Source: a bacterium
GTDB lineage: Bacteria; Planctomycetota; Planctomycetia; Kolteriales; Kolteriaceae
Reading direction: 5' to 3'
DNA length: 64,000 nucleotides
Assembly (NCBI GenBank): GCA_019753235.1
Contig: JAIELF010000015.1
Span: 41,425-105,424, forward strand
In this document: in pieces, positions 36,401 through 44,559 of the stretch
Layout: the number at the start of each line of letters is the position of its first letter
Numbering within the stretch: the stretch's first letter is position 1
The notes under the pieces: model-generated
What the model was told of the DNA's origin: nothing
Databases searched by the model: none
Seen by the model: only the letters and a program-made list of their open reading frames with translations
Made by a program: the position numbers and the translations under genes

Positions 36401-39400
36401 GACGTCGCGTCACCGATCGAAGAATTCTCGATTCAGGCAAAATCGGTACCAGCTTTGTCGCTCTACTCACAGATCTACACGCTGTTCGGCGGCGTTGATG
36501 GCACGCGCGTCACTTTCGATAACGGCTCCAATCGCGTGACGGTGGCCGCCAACAAAACCATGAAGAATCGGATCATCGCGCTGGCAGAGAAACTCGATCA
36601 ACCGATCGATCCCGACACGGGCCGAACCAGACAGATCTACAAGATTAAGAATATTCCCTCCTCATGGGTCTACACCGCGCTCAACACTCTCTTTCCTAAT
36701 GCCGAGACGGGAGTCTCGTTGATCTACGAACAAACCAATCAGCTCGTCATCGCCACGGCCAGGGCCGATCAGCATGAACTGATCAAAGCGGAAATCGCCA
36801 AGCTTGATGTGAATCCTCGCGCGGATTGGATCACGAAGACGTTTCCGACCGAGCACGTCACGGGGCAGGATCTTTACAACTTTCTGAATGCGCAGCTTAC
36901 CTCCGTCGTCGAGAAAACGGTTCTTCTGGGGGCAAGCTCTAAAGAGGTCGTGGTATCGTGCCGGCCCGAAATGATGCCGCAGATCGAACAGTTGGTGAAA
37001 GCGTTCGATGTCGCTGGCCCGGTGGACGATCGCGTTCGACAAGTCTATCGTCCACAGTTCGCCAACGCCGGCTACTTGAGTGTCAATCTGGAGAAGCTCT
37101 TTCCGAAGAGTAAAAAGGCCGAGATCGTTTATGATCCTTACTCAGCCACTGTGACGGTCCTTGCTCCCAAAGAGGTCCAGGACGATATTGCCCGGGCGGT
37201 GGCCGACCTCGACCAGAATCCAAAAGGGAGGTGGGTCGAGAAGAATTTCACTCCTTCGCATGTCTCGGCAAGGGAACTCCTCACCCTGTTGACGACCGCG
37301 CTTGCCAGCGAAACCAATAAAACCCTTGCGACAACCCCCGACGATAAACAGCTCATCGCGATCGCCCCACCGGACGTGATCGAGCGGATCGAGCGGCTCG
37401 TTCTATTGACGGATAAGCCGACTGAAACTGATGGCGAGATCGTGACGAAGACGTACGTGCTCCGGTTCATCAACTACGCGACGGCGTACTTTATCGTGCA
37501 ACAACTCTTTCCGCCGCAGGCATCGAGCGTAAAGACCTATTACGATAGCAGTGCCAACAGCATCACGATTCATGGCCCCCCGGCGGTTCAAGAACGCGTC
37601 GCCGCCATGGTCGCGTCGATGGATATAGATCCCAATCTTGGAAAGCTTCAGAAGGTCTTTACTCCCAAGAACGCTCCTGCGCCGCAATTGGTGACGCTCT
37701 TGCAGGCGGCCATCTCGGGCGAACGAGGTGTGACTGTATCGCTGGGGCCGCAGAAGCAGACGATCGTCGTGTTTGCACCGACCGAGATGATGCCCCGCAT
37801 TGAGAAGTACATCGAAACCCTCGACGCACCGGCAAGTACCGAGACAGTTCGTCAGATTTACAAGATACAGTTCGGGAATGCGACATACTTAGCTCAGACG
37901 CTGCAAGCCCTTTATCCGCCAGCTCAATTTCCTGTGGTGTTGACGGCGGACTCAGTCAACAACGTCCTCGTTGTGGAAGCGCCCGCGCCGATTCAGGCGA
38001 AACTGGCCGAACTCCTAAAGGAACTCGATGTCGAAAGCAGCGGTCGAGCACAGGTGGTCTATCGTCTGGAGCATTCCCGTGCCAGCAGTTTGCTCACGTC
38101 ACTGACCAGCCTTTTGGCGGGAACATCGTCGACGACGGTGGCGGGCCCCGATGATAAGAGCCTGGTGGTCAATGCGCTTCCGGCGCAGCATGAGAAGGTG
38201 AAGGCGTTCCTTGCCGATTTCGATAACGTTGAGAACAAGCAGGATCCACAGAACAAGGTTTACAATCTCCGATTTGCGACCGCGTCGAACCTCGCCCGGA
38301 TGATTGGCCAGCTCTACTCCAATGAGCCGAAAGTGCGGGTGACGTACGACGATTCGCAGAACACACTTCTCGTGACGGCCCCTCCTTTGTCGTTAGCTGG
38401 GATCGAACAAGTAGTCAACGAAGCCGACGTCGATGGGCTCGATAAACAACTTGTCAGCGAAGTCTTTCGCTTGAAGGAGAGCTCGGCCAACGATGTCGCT
38501 CGGGCTCTTGCAACCGCTTTTCCCGATCGAAAGCAGGCGACGTTTGTTCCCGACGGTGGCGCCGGTACGGTCTTTGCCCGCGCGGTGCCGAGAATCCTGG
38601 AAGATGTTCGCAAGATGGTCGATCAGCTCGATCAACCCCCCGAGACGCGCGCTCGTGAAGTAGGTGTCTTCGATCTGTTTCGCATGGACCCTTGGGAAGC
38701 AGAGTCGATTGTTCGTTCGCTCTTTGAAGGAACGAGTCGAACCGATCAACCGAGTTTCGAAACGACCAACGATCCTCCCCGGCTGATCGTGCGTGGTTCG
38801 GGTCGACAGCTCGACGAAGTTCGCAGCATGCTAGGTCGACTCGAAGGAAATCCGGCTCAAAGCATCGACGAACCTTCCAAGGCCGGCCCTTCGGATCGAC
38901 CGGTCGAGCGGGTGATTCGGCTGAACAATGCCGATGCCGATGCGACCATCGAATCGCTGCGAAAAGCCTGGCCGATGCTCCGTCAGAATAAACTCATCGT
39001 CATCAGTCGGCAGGGTCCGCTCCAAGGCGTCAAGCCCGACACAATGACGTTGGAACAAGAGAACGCGCCGGGCCAAAAGAAAGAACCTGCGGAGCCCGCG
39101 CCCGTGGAAGAGCAACCTCCCGTCGCACCCAAGGATCTGCCCGGCGACCCGGAAATGGTCGTACACGTCGTGGTCGGCAATGATCGACTCACGGCGAGCA
39201 GTCGCGACGTGGAGGCGCTCGATCTGTTGCAGTCGTTAGCGGATGCGTGGACAGCTCCGTTTGATCCTGATCGATCCGCTTCGCGCGTCTTTTACATCGA
39301 GTACGGCGATGCCGACCAGATTGCCAAGGCGATCGACGAAGCTTTCAACGGCAAGGCGCGAAGCGATGGTCAGCGACAACGTTTTCGGCCGGAACGGGTC

Positions 39401-42400
39401 CGTGTCGTGTCCGAGCCGTCGGCCCACGCGATGATCGTTCGGGCCAGTGCCGTCGACCTTGTCAACGTCAAGCAGTTGATCGACCGACTGGATATTCCTT
39501 CCGCGACGCAGAAGGCCCAGCGCATTATTCCCCTTCGTCAAGCGGAGGCGACCGAAGTTCTGGCCGTCGTCAAAGAGGTCTTCGAAGATTATCTCGCTCC
39601 GGGGAGCGGTCCTCCTTTGAACTTGCCTGGTATCCGGGGAGGCACGGGTGGGCGAAGCCGAGCGCCCGCGATGAGCGTCGATATTGATCCTCGCTCGAAC
39701 AGTCTGGTTGTTTCTGCGCCCGATATCGTTCTGGAAGAAGTGGAAGAGTTGGTGAAAGGCCTGGAAGAGGCGGCGGGGGATTCAAAGAAATCTTACCGCG
39801 TGATTCCTGTCGATAACGCGAGTCCCTCGGATGTTCGCCGAGCACTCGAGACGCTTCTTGATCGCCAACTTTCGGGCTCGTCAGGGACTTCGAATTCGTC
39901 TTCAAAGCGAACGACGCCGAGCCGACCTTCAAAATCGTCTCGCACGCGCTCAGCTCGGCCAAGAACCACGTCACAAAAATCGACGTCTCCCCGGACCGAT
40001 CCATCGGCCGAGAAGCAGACGCAAGTTGCCACGATAAAGCGAGGCGGTCCCCATTCGCCGGCTATCGATCCGCAGGTGGTACTGGCTTCGGGCGAGGCGG
40101 ATGATTTGAAGGAATCTGATCTTCGTTCAGCTAACTTTCAAGAGCCTATCGAGGGGGATGCCTCGGACGAGGGGGCTCCAGAATCGAAAGCTGGCGAAGA
40201 GCCAGCCGGCCCCGATGGGCAAGTCGAAGTGAAAAAGGGGATGGGTGCCGTCAGCGGGAATGTGAGCATCTCGATTCTCGAAGATGTCGGCGCTCTATTG
40301 CTTCTTGGTTCCGAGAAGGATCTCGCGATCCTCAGTGGTGTCATTGCCGAGATCGAACGGATCGCGAAGATCGGTGAGTTGAGTTTTGAGGTCTATCCTC
40401 TGCTCCATACGAAGGCGGCATCCCTTTCCAGCTTGCTCAACGATGTTTACGGGCGTCTTCTCGATGCTCGTGGCGGTACAACCCGATCGCAAGCCCAAGC
40501 CACGATCATCGCGTTGGCCAAGCCCAACGCACTCTTACTGGTCGCGCCGAAGGACGAAATCGGTTCTTTGGTCGATCTGGCAAAACGATTTGATGTCGAC
40601 GTTGATCCCGCGACCGAATTCAAGATCTTCCGCTTGAAGCATGTGCGGGCGTCGATCCTGGGGCAGACGATTGAAAGCTTCTACTCTGCTCGTCAACAGG
40701 ATGGCGAATTGGCCGTCGAGGTTGTTGTCGAGCCCGATGAGCGTTCGAACTCGCTGGTGGTGTACGCGGCACCTCGCGATTTAGAAGAGATTGCCAAGCT
40801 GGTTGAAGAACTTGATACATCGAAGACCGCTCGCGTGAATGAACTTCGCATCTTCTACTTGAAACACACCGTTGCAACCGAGCTATCCGCAACATTGCAG
40901 GCGGCAATTCAAACGGGTCAGTTTGCCCCAGCCGCGACCGCGTCGGGCCGAAGTCAACCAAGCATCGAAATCAAAGACCCCAACGACCCGAATACCAAAC
41001 TGGGGAGCGGCATTCTTGAAAGTGTCACCATCACCCCCAATCGTCGAGCGAACGCTCTGATCGTTTCGGCACCAAAAGACGTGCTCAAGTTGATCGAGTC
41101 GTTGATCACCCAACTCGATGTCCTGCCGGAAGCGGTGGCGGAGATTAAAGTCTTCACGCTGGTCAATAGCGATGCCTCGACGATGGCAGCCACACTTCGC
41201 GGGCTCTTCGCTCAGCTTCAAAGTGAACAGAATCGTGTTGCCGTCACGACCGGGCTCGACTCCGAGAGTAATCCGCTTGTGGAGTTGACTTTCTCGATCG
41301 ACGAACGAACGAACAGTATTCTCGTTTCGGGTACGCGAGAGCAATTGGAAGTGGTCGAAGCGATTATCCTTCGCTTGGATGGAAGCGACATCGAAGAACG
41401 AAAGACAGACGTTTATCGTTTGAAAAATGCACCGGCCGACGATGTGGCGACCGCGCTCACCGAGTTACTGAGCAGACAGCAACAACTGCAAGGCGTCACC
41501 GAAGGGCAGAGCGTTCAGCAGCAGTTGGAACAAGAGGTGATCGTCGTTCCCGAGTTGATTTCCAATTCGCTTCTCGTTAGCGCTAGCCCACGCTTTTACG
41601 ACCGTGTGGTGGCGCTCATCGAAAAGCTTGATGAGCTTCCGCCGCAGGTAGTGATTCAGGTGTTGATCGCCGAGGTCGAGCTTGATCGCGATCTCGAGTT
41701 CGGTGTGGAACTCGGTCTTCAAGATGGGATTCTCTTCAATCGAAGCAATCTCAATAGCCGAGTCACCAACTCGCCCGCGGGTGTTCCGATCTTGGGAGAT
41801 GGCTCGACGCCTGGTTTTAATTTCAATACCGGCGGTCCCCTGGGTAACAACATCTTTGCTCCCAATGCGAGCAACGTCGCGGGGCAGGGACTTTCGAACT
41901 TCGCGCTCGGTCGATCGAACTCGGCTCTCGGCTTCGGGGGATTGGTTTTGTCGGCCAGTTCTGAAAGTGTGAGCATTCTCCTTCGAGCGCTCGCACGCGA
42001 TCGCCGACTCGAGGTTCTCTCTCGGCCGCAGATCATGACGCTGGACAATCAGCAGGCATCGATTGTTGTCGGGGCGGAAGTCGCTCGGATCACGGGCTCC
42101 AATCTGGTGCAAGGGGCCGGCGTCAGTCAGAACATCACCTACGTTCCGACCGGGGTGATTCTGGAGGTGACGCCGAAGATCAATCCAGATGGCACCGTCG
42201 TGATGGCCGTCTCGCCGGAAGTCTCTCGGCTGGCCCCGGCCAACGATCCTGATTCGAGCGTGCAACTCAGTGCGGGCGTCGTTGCTCGGGCTCTCGAGAT
42301 AACCCAAGCCAACACGACCGTCAGTGCGCAGAGCGGCGAAACGGTCATCATTGGCGGATTGATTCGAAAATCGACCGAGCGCGAAGAGCGGAAGGTTCCC

Positions 42401-43132
42401 TGCCTGGGCGATATTCCAGTCATGGGGCATCTGTTCCGTTACGATCGCCTTTCGACTCGGCGAAGCGAGCTTCTCATCATTCTGACGCCTCACGTTGTTC
42501 GGACGCGCGAAGATGCGGAGCGAGTGAAGGCGACCGAGGCGGCCCGCATGCACTGGTGCCTCAGCGATGTTGAACGGATTCACGGCGATCTCGGTTTGCC
42601 GACCGAAGTGTACGTAGGGGATGTGCCTCCCGGGACCGAAGTCATCGATGGTCCCGTTCCCGAGGAAGGAGAAGTTCCGACCACGATCGAAGAAGCGATA
42701 CCGGGCGACGAGACCATCATGCCCGAATCGGAGGAGATCGTTCCACAGGAGGCAGGTTCGCTGGATTCAAGCGAGAAGAAGTCTTCGAAGGAAGAGCCGA
42801 TCTCAAAGAAGCCGACCGCAACTCGGCATCGCGTCTCGAAGATCTCCATTTCGAATAAAGGTGCGGTCGCGAAGCCGGAAGGCGGGGAAAAAACTTCGTC
42901 GGCCAACGCGGATTCTGATCCGAAACAGGTTGCCGAGCCCAAGAGAAAGGCGTTGCCCGTCGATCCCGAAGTGGTTCGCGAGGCGGCCAGGAAGGCTCGC
43001 GCCGAGCGAGACAAGAAGATCTATCAGGGTCCGATGGATCGGCGCCGCGAACAATTCAACGCGTGGAAGGAACGGAATCTTCCCTGGAAAAAGACAAAGG
43101 AGGAGGGGCGCTCGCTCCCAGCCCCGCAGTGA
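33470..43132 (+). CDS. gspD: Giant GspD-type secretin with about 30 tandem N domains
   Basis: Outer-membrane secretin of the type II system, about 3220 residues against the usual 650-750. ATG 33470 follows CTGGGGA and starts a signal/anchor (MRRIRSGIVRWQ, then TLVGLLAVGGLAWIVA); GTG 33410 would add 20 residues. After a Pro-rich segment comes an N0/STN-like domain (VFSFSKTPWDVALTRFAELADLQLI). From about residue 215 to 2720 there are roughly 32 units of 75-80 residues, each of the form 'xYxLxxAxAxxLxxxLxxLFPP...LxVxAxxxxxxxIxxLIxxLD'. A Ser/Arg-rich insert lies at about 2135-2200. The secretin core (about 2724-3010) has VVIQVLIAEVELDRDLEFGVELG, VPCLGDIPVMGHLF and ELLIILTPHVVRT. A charged tail of about 200 residues ends it. 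Confidence 0.93.
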   Translation: MRRIRSGIVRWQTLVGLLAVGGLAWIVAKDPQRSAWTSVSPDSDPVRLVLGPPASQDDVPILPVDVPVIELGSEKTPPAKHAFTDSSILLASAAQPVDAPPPAEGVSEPAVEPAPLEKKIVFSFSKTPWDVALTRFAELADLQLILQFKPPGTFDYTSSKAYTIPEALDILNEVLIAQGFVVLRTDRFLTLAALDMPLPINQVPVVQAEDLAKRGRNEFVTIVRRLQFADPNTIEPEIKRLLGPHGLFQGVPALKMIRITDQVSRMVETLPLVEELDKAAQPKAPPVAPVPPPKTRKTYALANLPPERAIAMAKSILSVSGTMEPGPDGKSVIAVLTDAEHLLLEPFWKEFDGSSATNDGPVEKSFSLKDARSESVVAMLKGLYDEKESKVSIAGDEGSGVVVVKGPGLIVEEISKLVEKLEVQAKENAPVQTVYRVSSDAKSLATQLQGAYPAKNYPGTSITLSDDGRSILVVATPTVQARVKEAIGQLGTIQNGQAAEKSEVVQLKHASAEKLAVTLANVFPPATTHASFGAESATNTIVIHAPADVIESITQVVKGLDIEPALMGLRDKAEEIFEPKNEKAATLIKSAESLYPTSTNVVLALAGRGEKIIVSAPTSLLPKVKGTLELLDKAAEPTVALTERVYSLRHSTVAEMVQTLSILFPPTDYKLKLVPDARKGRLFVMTADPAIHERVAEMINQLDVPSKDSESVEIYVAKNIPVAPLVASLVKVFGSDASKPTFEVQPDGKGIVIRATQELQTRVADLLAKLDVAPSDPDSVPTEELYKVKFGKAADLALALEKLYPPTTSGVKIATEVGSNVLIITAPKETQSRIQSLLEKIDVPGDAQMKIEIYSPQVVTPLAIGTLLSSIKLDGVGTVVQSADGKKLIVSASARGHERLKSLVEKLDAQDQDSEPVRKTYVLENATAASMTSMLQPLFPPSGQSAATIVADPSGKQLIVQTNEKTHQAIADLIKQADVASPIEEFSIQAKSVPALSLYSQIYTLFGGVDGTRVTFDNGSNRVTVAANKTMKNRIIALAEKLDQPIDPDTGRTRQIYKIKNIPSSWVYTALNTLFPNAETGVSLIYEQTNQLVIATARADQHELIKAEIAKLDVNPRADWITKTFPTEHVTGQDLYNFLNAQLTSVVEKTVLLGASSKEVVVSCRPEMMPQIEQLVKAFDVAGPVDDRVRQVYRPQFANAGYLSVNLEKLFPKSKKAEIVYDPYSATVTVLAPKEVQDDIARAVADLDQNPKGRWVEKNFTPSHVSARELLTLLTTALASETNKTLATTPDDKQLIAIAPPDVIERIERLVLLTDKPTETDGEIVTKTYVLRFINYATAYFIVQQLFPPQASSVKTYYDSSANSITIHGPPAVQERVAAMVASMDIDPNLGKLQKVFTPKNAPAPQLVTLLQAAISGERGVTVSLGPQKQTIVVFAPTEMMPRIEKYIETLDAPASTETVRQIYKIQFGNATYLAQTLQALYPPAQFPVVLTADSVNNVLVVEAPAPIQAKLAELLKELDVESSGRAQVVYRLEHSRASSLLTSLTSLLAGTSSTTVAGPDDKSLVVNALPAQHEKVKAFLADFDNVENKQDPQNKVYNLRFATASNLARMIGQLYSNEPKVRVTYDDSQNTLLVTAPPLSLAGIEQVVNEADVDGLDKQLVSEVFRLKESSANDVARALATAFPDRKQATFVPDGGAGTVFARAVPRILEDVRKMVDQLDQPPETRAREVGVFDLFRMDPWEAESIVRSLFEGTSRTDQPSFETTNDPPRLIVRGSGRQLDEVRSMLGRLEGNPAQSIDEPSKAGPSDRPVERVIRLNNADADATIESLRKAWPMLRQNKLIVISRQGPLQGVKPDTMTLEQENAPGQKKEPAEPAPVEEQPPVAPKDLPGDPEMVVHVVVGNDRLTASSRDVEALDLLQSLADAWTAPFDPDRSASRVFYIEYGDADQIAKAIDEAFNGKARSDGQRQRFRPERVRVVSEPSAHAMIVRASAVDLVNVKQLIDRLDIPSATQKAQRIIPLRQAEATEVLAVVKEVFEDYLAPGSGPPLNLPGIRGGTGGRSRAPAMSVDIDPRSNSLVVSAPDIVLEEVEELVKGLEEAAGDSKKSYRVIPVDNASPSDVRRALETLLDRQLSGSSGTSNSSSKRTTPSRPSKSSRTRSARPRTTSQKSTSPRTDPSAEKQTQVATIKRGGPHSPAIDPQVVLASGEADDLKESDLRSANFQEPIEGDASDEGAPESKAGEEPAGPDGQVEVKKGMGAVSGNVSISILEDVGALLLLGSEKDLAILSGVIAEIERIAKIGELSFEVYPLLHTKAASLSSLLNDVYGRLLDARGGTTRSQAQATIIALAKPNALLLVAPKDEIGSLVDLAKRFDVDVDPATEFKIFRLKHVRASILGQTIESFYSARQQDGELAVEVVVEPDERSNSLVVYAAPRDLEEIAKLVEELDTSKTARVNELRIFYLKHTVATELSATLQAAIQTGQFAPAATASGRSQPSIEIKDPNDPNTKLGSGILESVTITPNRRANALIVSAPKDVLKLIESLITQLDVLPEAVAEIKVFTLVNSDASTMAATLRGLFAQLQSEQNRVAVTTGLDSESNPLVELTFSIDERTNSILVSGTREQLEVVEAIILRLDGSDIEERKTDVYRLKNAPADDVATALTELLSRQQQLQGVTEGQSVQQQLEQEVIVVPELISNSLLVSASPRFYDRVVALIEKLDELPPQVVIQVLIAEVELDRDLEFGVELGLQDGILFNRSNLNSRVTNSPAGVPILGDGSTPGFNFNTGGPLGNNIFAPNASNVAGQGLSNFALGRSNSALGFGGLVLSASSESVSILLRALARDRRLEVLSRPQIMTLDNQQASIVVGAEVARITGSNLVQGAGVSQNITYVPTGVILEVTPKINPDGTVVMAVSPEVSRLAPANDPDSSVQLSAGVVARALEITQANTTVSAQSGETVIIGGLIRKSTEREERKVPCLGDIPVMGHLFRYDRLSTRRSELLIILTPHVVRTREDAERVKATEAARMHWCLSDVERIHGDLGLPTEVYVGDVPPGTEVIDGPVPEEGEVPTTIEEAIPGDETIMPESEEIVPQEAGSLDSSEKKSSKEEPISKKPTATRHRVSKISISNKGAVAKPEGGEKTSSANADSDPKQVAEPKRKALPVDPEVVREAARKARAERDKKIYQGPMDRRREQFNAWKERNLPWKKTKEEGRSLPAPQ

Positions 43133-43134
43133 TA

Positions 43135-43794
43135 ATGGATCATCATTCCCGATCAACGATTCTGCTTCGCGTCGCCGGCTGTTTTTGTTTGTTGGCGACG
43201 GCGATCGTGTCGACCGGCTGTGTGTCGACCGGTTCCCTGCTTCAAAAGTTCGATGAGAAGAGCCCGGCCAGCCCCATCACCGATTTGGCCGTGGTTGCTG
43301 AGGCTGACGTCGCCAAGCAAGAGGGGAAGGATGTTCCTGGGCTCGTCGTGCAGGCGATCTTAATGGATGAACAAGGACGTCCCATATCGGGGGACGGCAG
43401 TCTGATTTTTTCGCTCTATGCCGAGGACGCGAAGGTCACAGAGAAAATGGAACCGGACGATCGCTTCACGTTCACAGGCGAACAACTTCGTCAATCCGCT
43501 GTTAAGGTGTCACTGGGGACCGTGCATAACTTTTGGCTTCCCAAGCGGGGCAAGCTTGTCAACGCATCGCGTGTACAACTCGTGACCGTGTACCGGCCAA
43601 CGACGGGCGAGCCTTTGGCGCAGTCGAACTTGGTTTCGAATGAACGGCGAAAGCTCGAAGTCAAGGAAACGAAAGAGACGGTCTCGGCTCCCATCGATTC
43701 GCTTGATTCCAAATCTCAGATAGAACCCGCCGTCGAGAGCATGGCAAAGAAGCTGATTCGTCAGAAGCTTGGCACGAGTGGCACCGACAAGTAG
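43135..43794 (+). CDS. Lipoprotein at the end of the secretion operon (possible pilotin)
   Basis: The ATG at 43135, 2 bases after the secretin stop, gives a 219-residue product with a lipoprotein signal (MDHHSRSTILLRVAGCFCL, lipobox VSTGC). The mature part has a beta-rich segment (VVQAILMDEQGRPISGDGSLIFSLYAED) and TVYRPTTGEPLAQSNLV, then a Lys/Glu tail. Its position directly after gspD and its lipidation suggest a role in secretin targeting or assembly. It does not resemble the known short pilotins (GspS, AspS), so this is inference. Its 3' end overlaps the convergent allA-like gene by 34 bases. Confidence 0.75.
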   Translation: MDHHSRSTILLRVAGCFCLLATAIVSTGCVSTGSLLQKFDEKSPASPITDLAVVAEADVAKQEGKDVPGLVVQAILMDEQGRPISGDGSLIFSLYAEDAKVTEKMEPDDRFTFTGEQLRQSAVKVSLGTVHNFWLPKRGKLVNASRVQLVTVYRPTTGEPLAQSNLVSNERRKLEVKETKETVSAPIDSLDSKSQIEPAVESMAKKLIRQKLGTSGTDK

Positions 43795-44435
43795 CACTGA
43801 AATTCGACGACGAAGTCGACCGCAATGCAGGCGTGGACCCGCCCCTGCTTGTCATCGAAGACAACATGGTCGGCCAGCGGAAATACTGGTTGATGCCAAA
43901 CGCTCGGCAGCAGGTTGATGCCAAAAGTTCCATCACAGTAAAACGCGACAAAATCGTCTGGCGTGATGTCGTCGCCTGGCTTGGCTAAGAGAGCCACAAA
44001 GGGTTGTCGATCGCGCGGAAAGAAGACCTGGGAACCGTCGGGGTGATAGTTGGCCTCGCGAACATAAATCCTCGAACGATCGACTTGGGTCGCGGTTTCG
44101 CTGGCCGTCGCGGGGTCCGCAAACCACCCCGTGACGTAGTAACCGTCGACGGCATGGTTGTAGGCGAGCATTTTCTCGCCCGCATACTTCATCACGAAAT
44201 CCCCCTGCGTGATCCCTCCCTCGTTGCCTGTCCCCTCGACCACCGGTCGCCAACCGGGCGCCGGCCAGGTGACAATCTCAACCTTGGCAGCTTCAAAAGA
44301 GGATTCCATCTTTGCGAATCCCTCCAGCGACGACGCCGTGGCCAGGATAAGGGGGACCGAATGCACACGGATGCCTGGCTCGTGGAGCGAGATCATTCGA
44401 TCCATGGCCATGGTCGGGGCGGGGGTAGACTTCAT
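43761..44435 (-). CDS. Ureidoglycolate lyase (AllA) family protein
   Basis: Cupin-fold protein of the ureidoglycolate lyase family (ureidoglycolate to glyoxylate plus urea in purine breakdown). Family features in order: EIVTWPAPGWRPV, YHPDGSQVFFPRDRQPFVALL, FVAFYCDGTFGINLLPSVWHQPVFPL and VFDDKQGRVHACI. ATG 44435 is chosen because GGAGGG lies 5 bases upstream; an in-frame ATG at 44474 lacks one. No allantoin genes are nearby, so the substrate may differ from the E. coli enzyme. Confidence 0.75.
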   Translation of the reverse strand: MKSTPAPTMAMDRMISLHEPGIRVHSVPLILATASSLEGFAKMESSFEAAKVEIVTWPAPGWRPVVEGTGNEGGITQGDFVMKYAGEKMLAYNHAVDGYYVTGWFADPATASETATQVDRSRIYVREANYHPDGSQVFFPRDRQPFVALLAKPGDDITPDDFVAFYCDGTFGINLLPSVWHQPVFPLADHVVFDDKQGRVHACIAVDFVVEFQCYLSVPLVPSF

Positions 44436-44559
44436 GGGGCCCTCCAGATCTTTTTTCTTGGCATCGGCCAGCAATCGTTGACAATGATGCCCGGGGGTCG
44501 CCGAGCCGATCTAGGCACGGCAGGCCGGGCTGATTCGTTCTTACTAAGGGGAATCGTCG

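Noticed and set aside
39870..40060. Ser/Arg-rich stretch in the secretin as a frameshift or separate gene
   Set aside because: The frame stays open through it and N-domain units resume afterwards in the same frame, so it is better read as a flexible linker.
41465..42583. 372-codon minus-strand frame opposite the secretin core
   Set aside because: It lies entirely within the conserved secretin domain, and its Arg/His-rich translation is typical of antisense frames.
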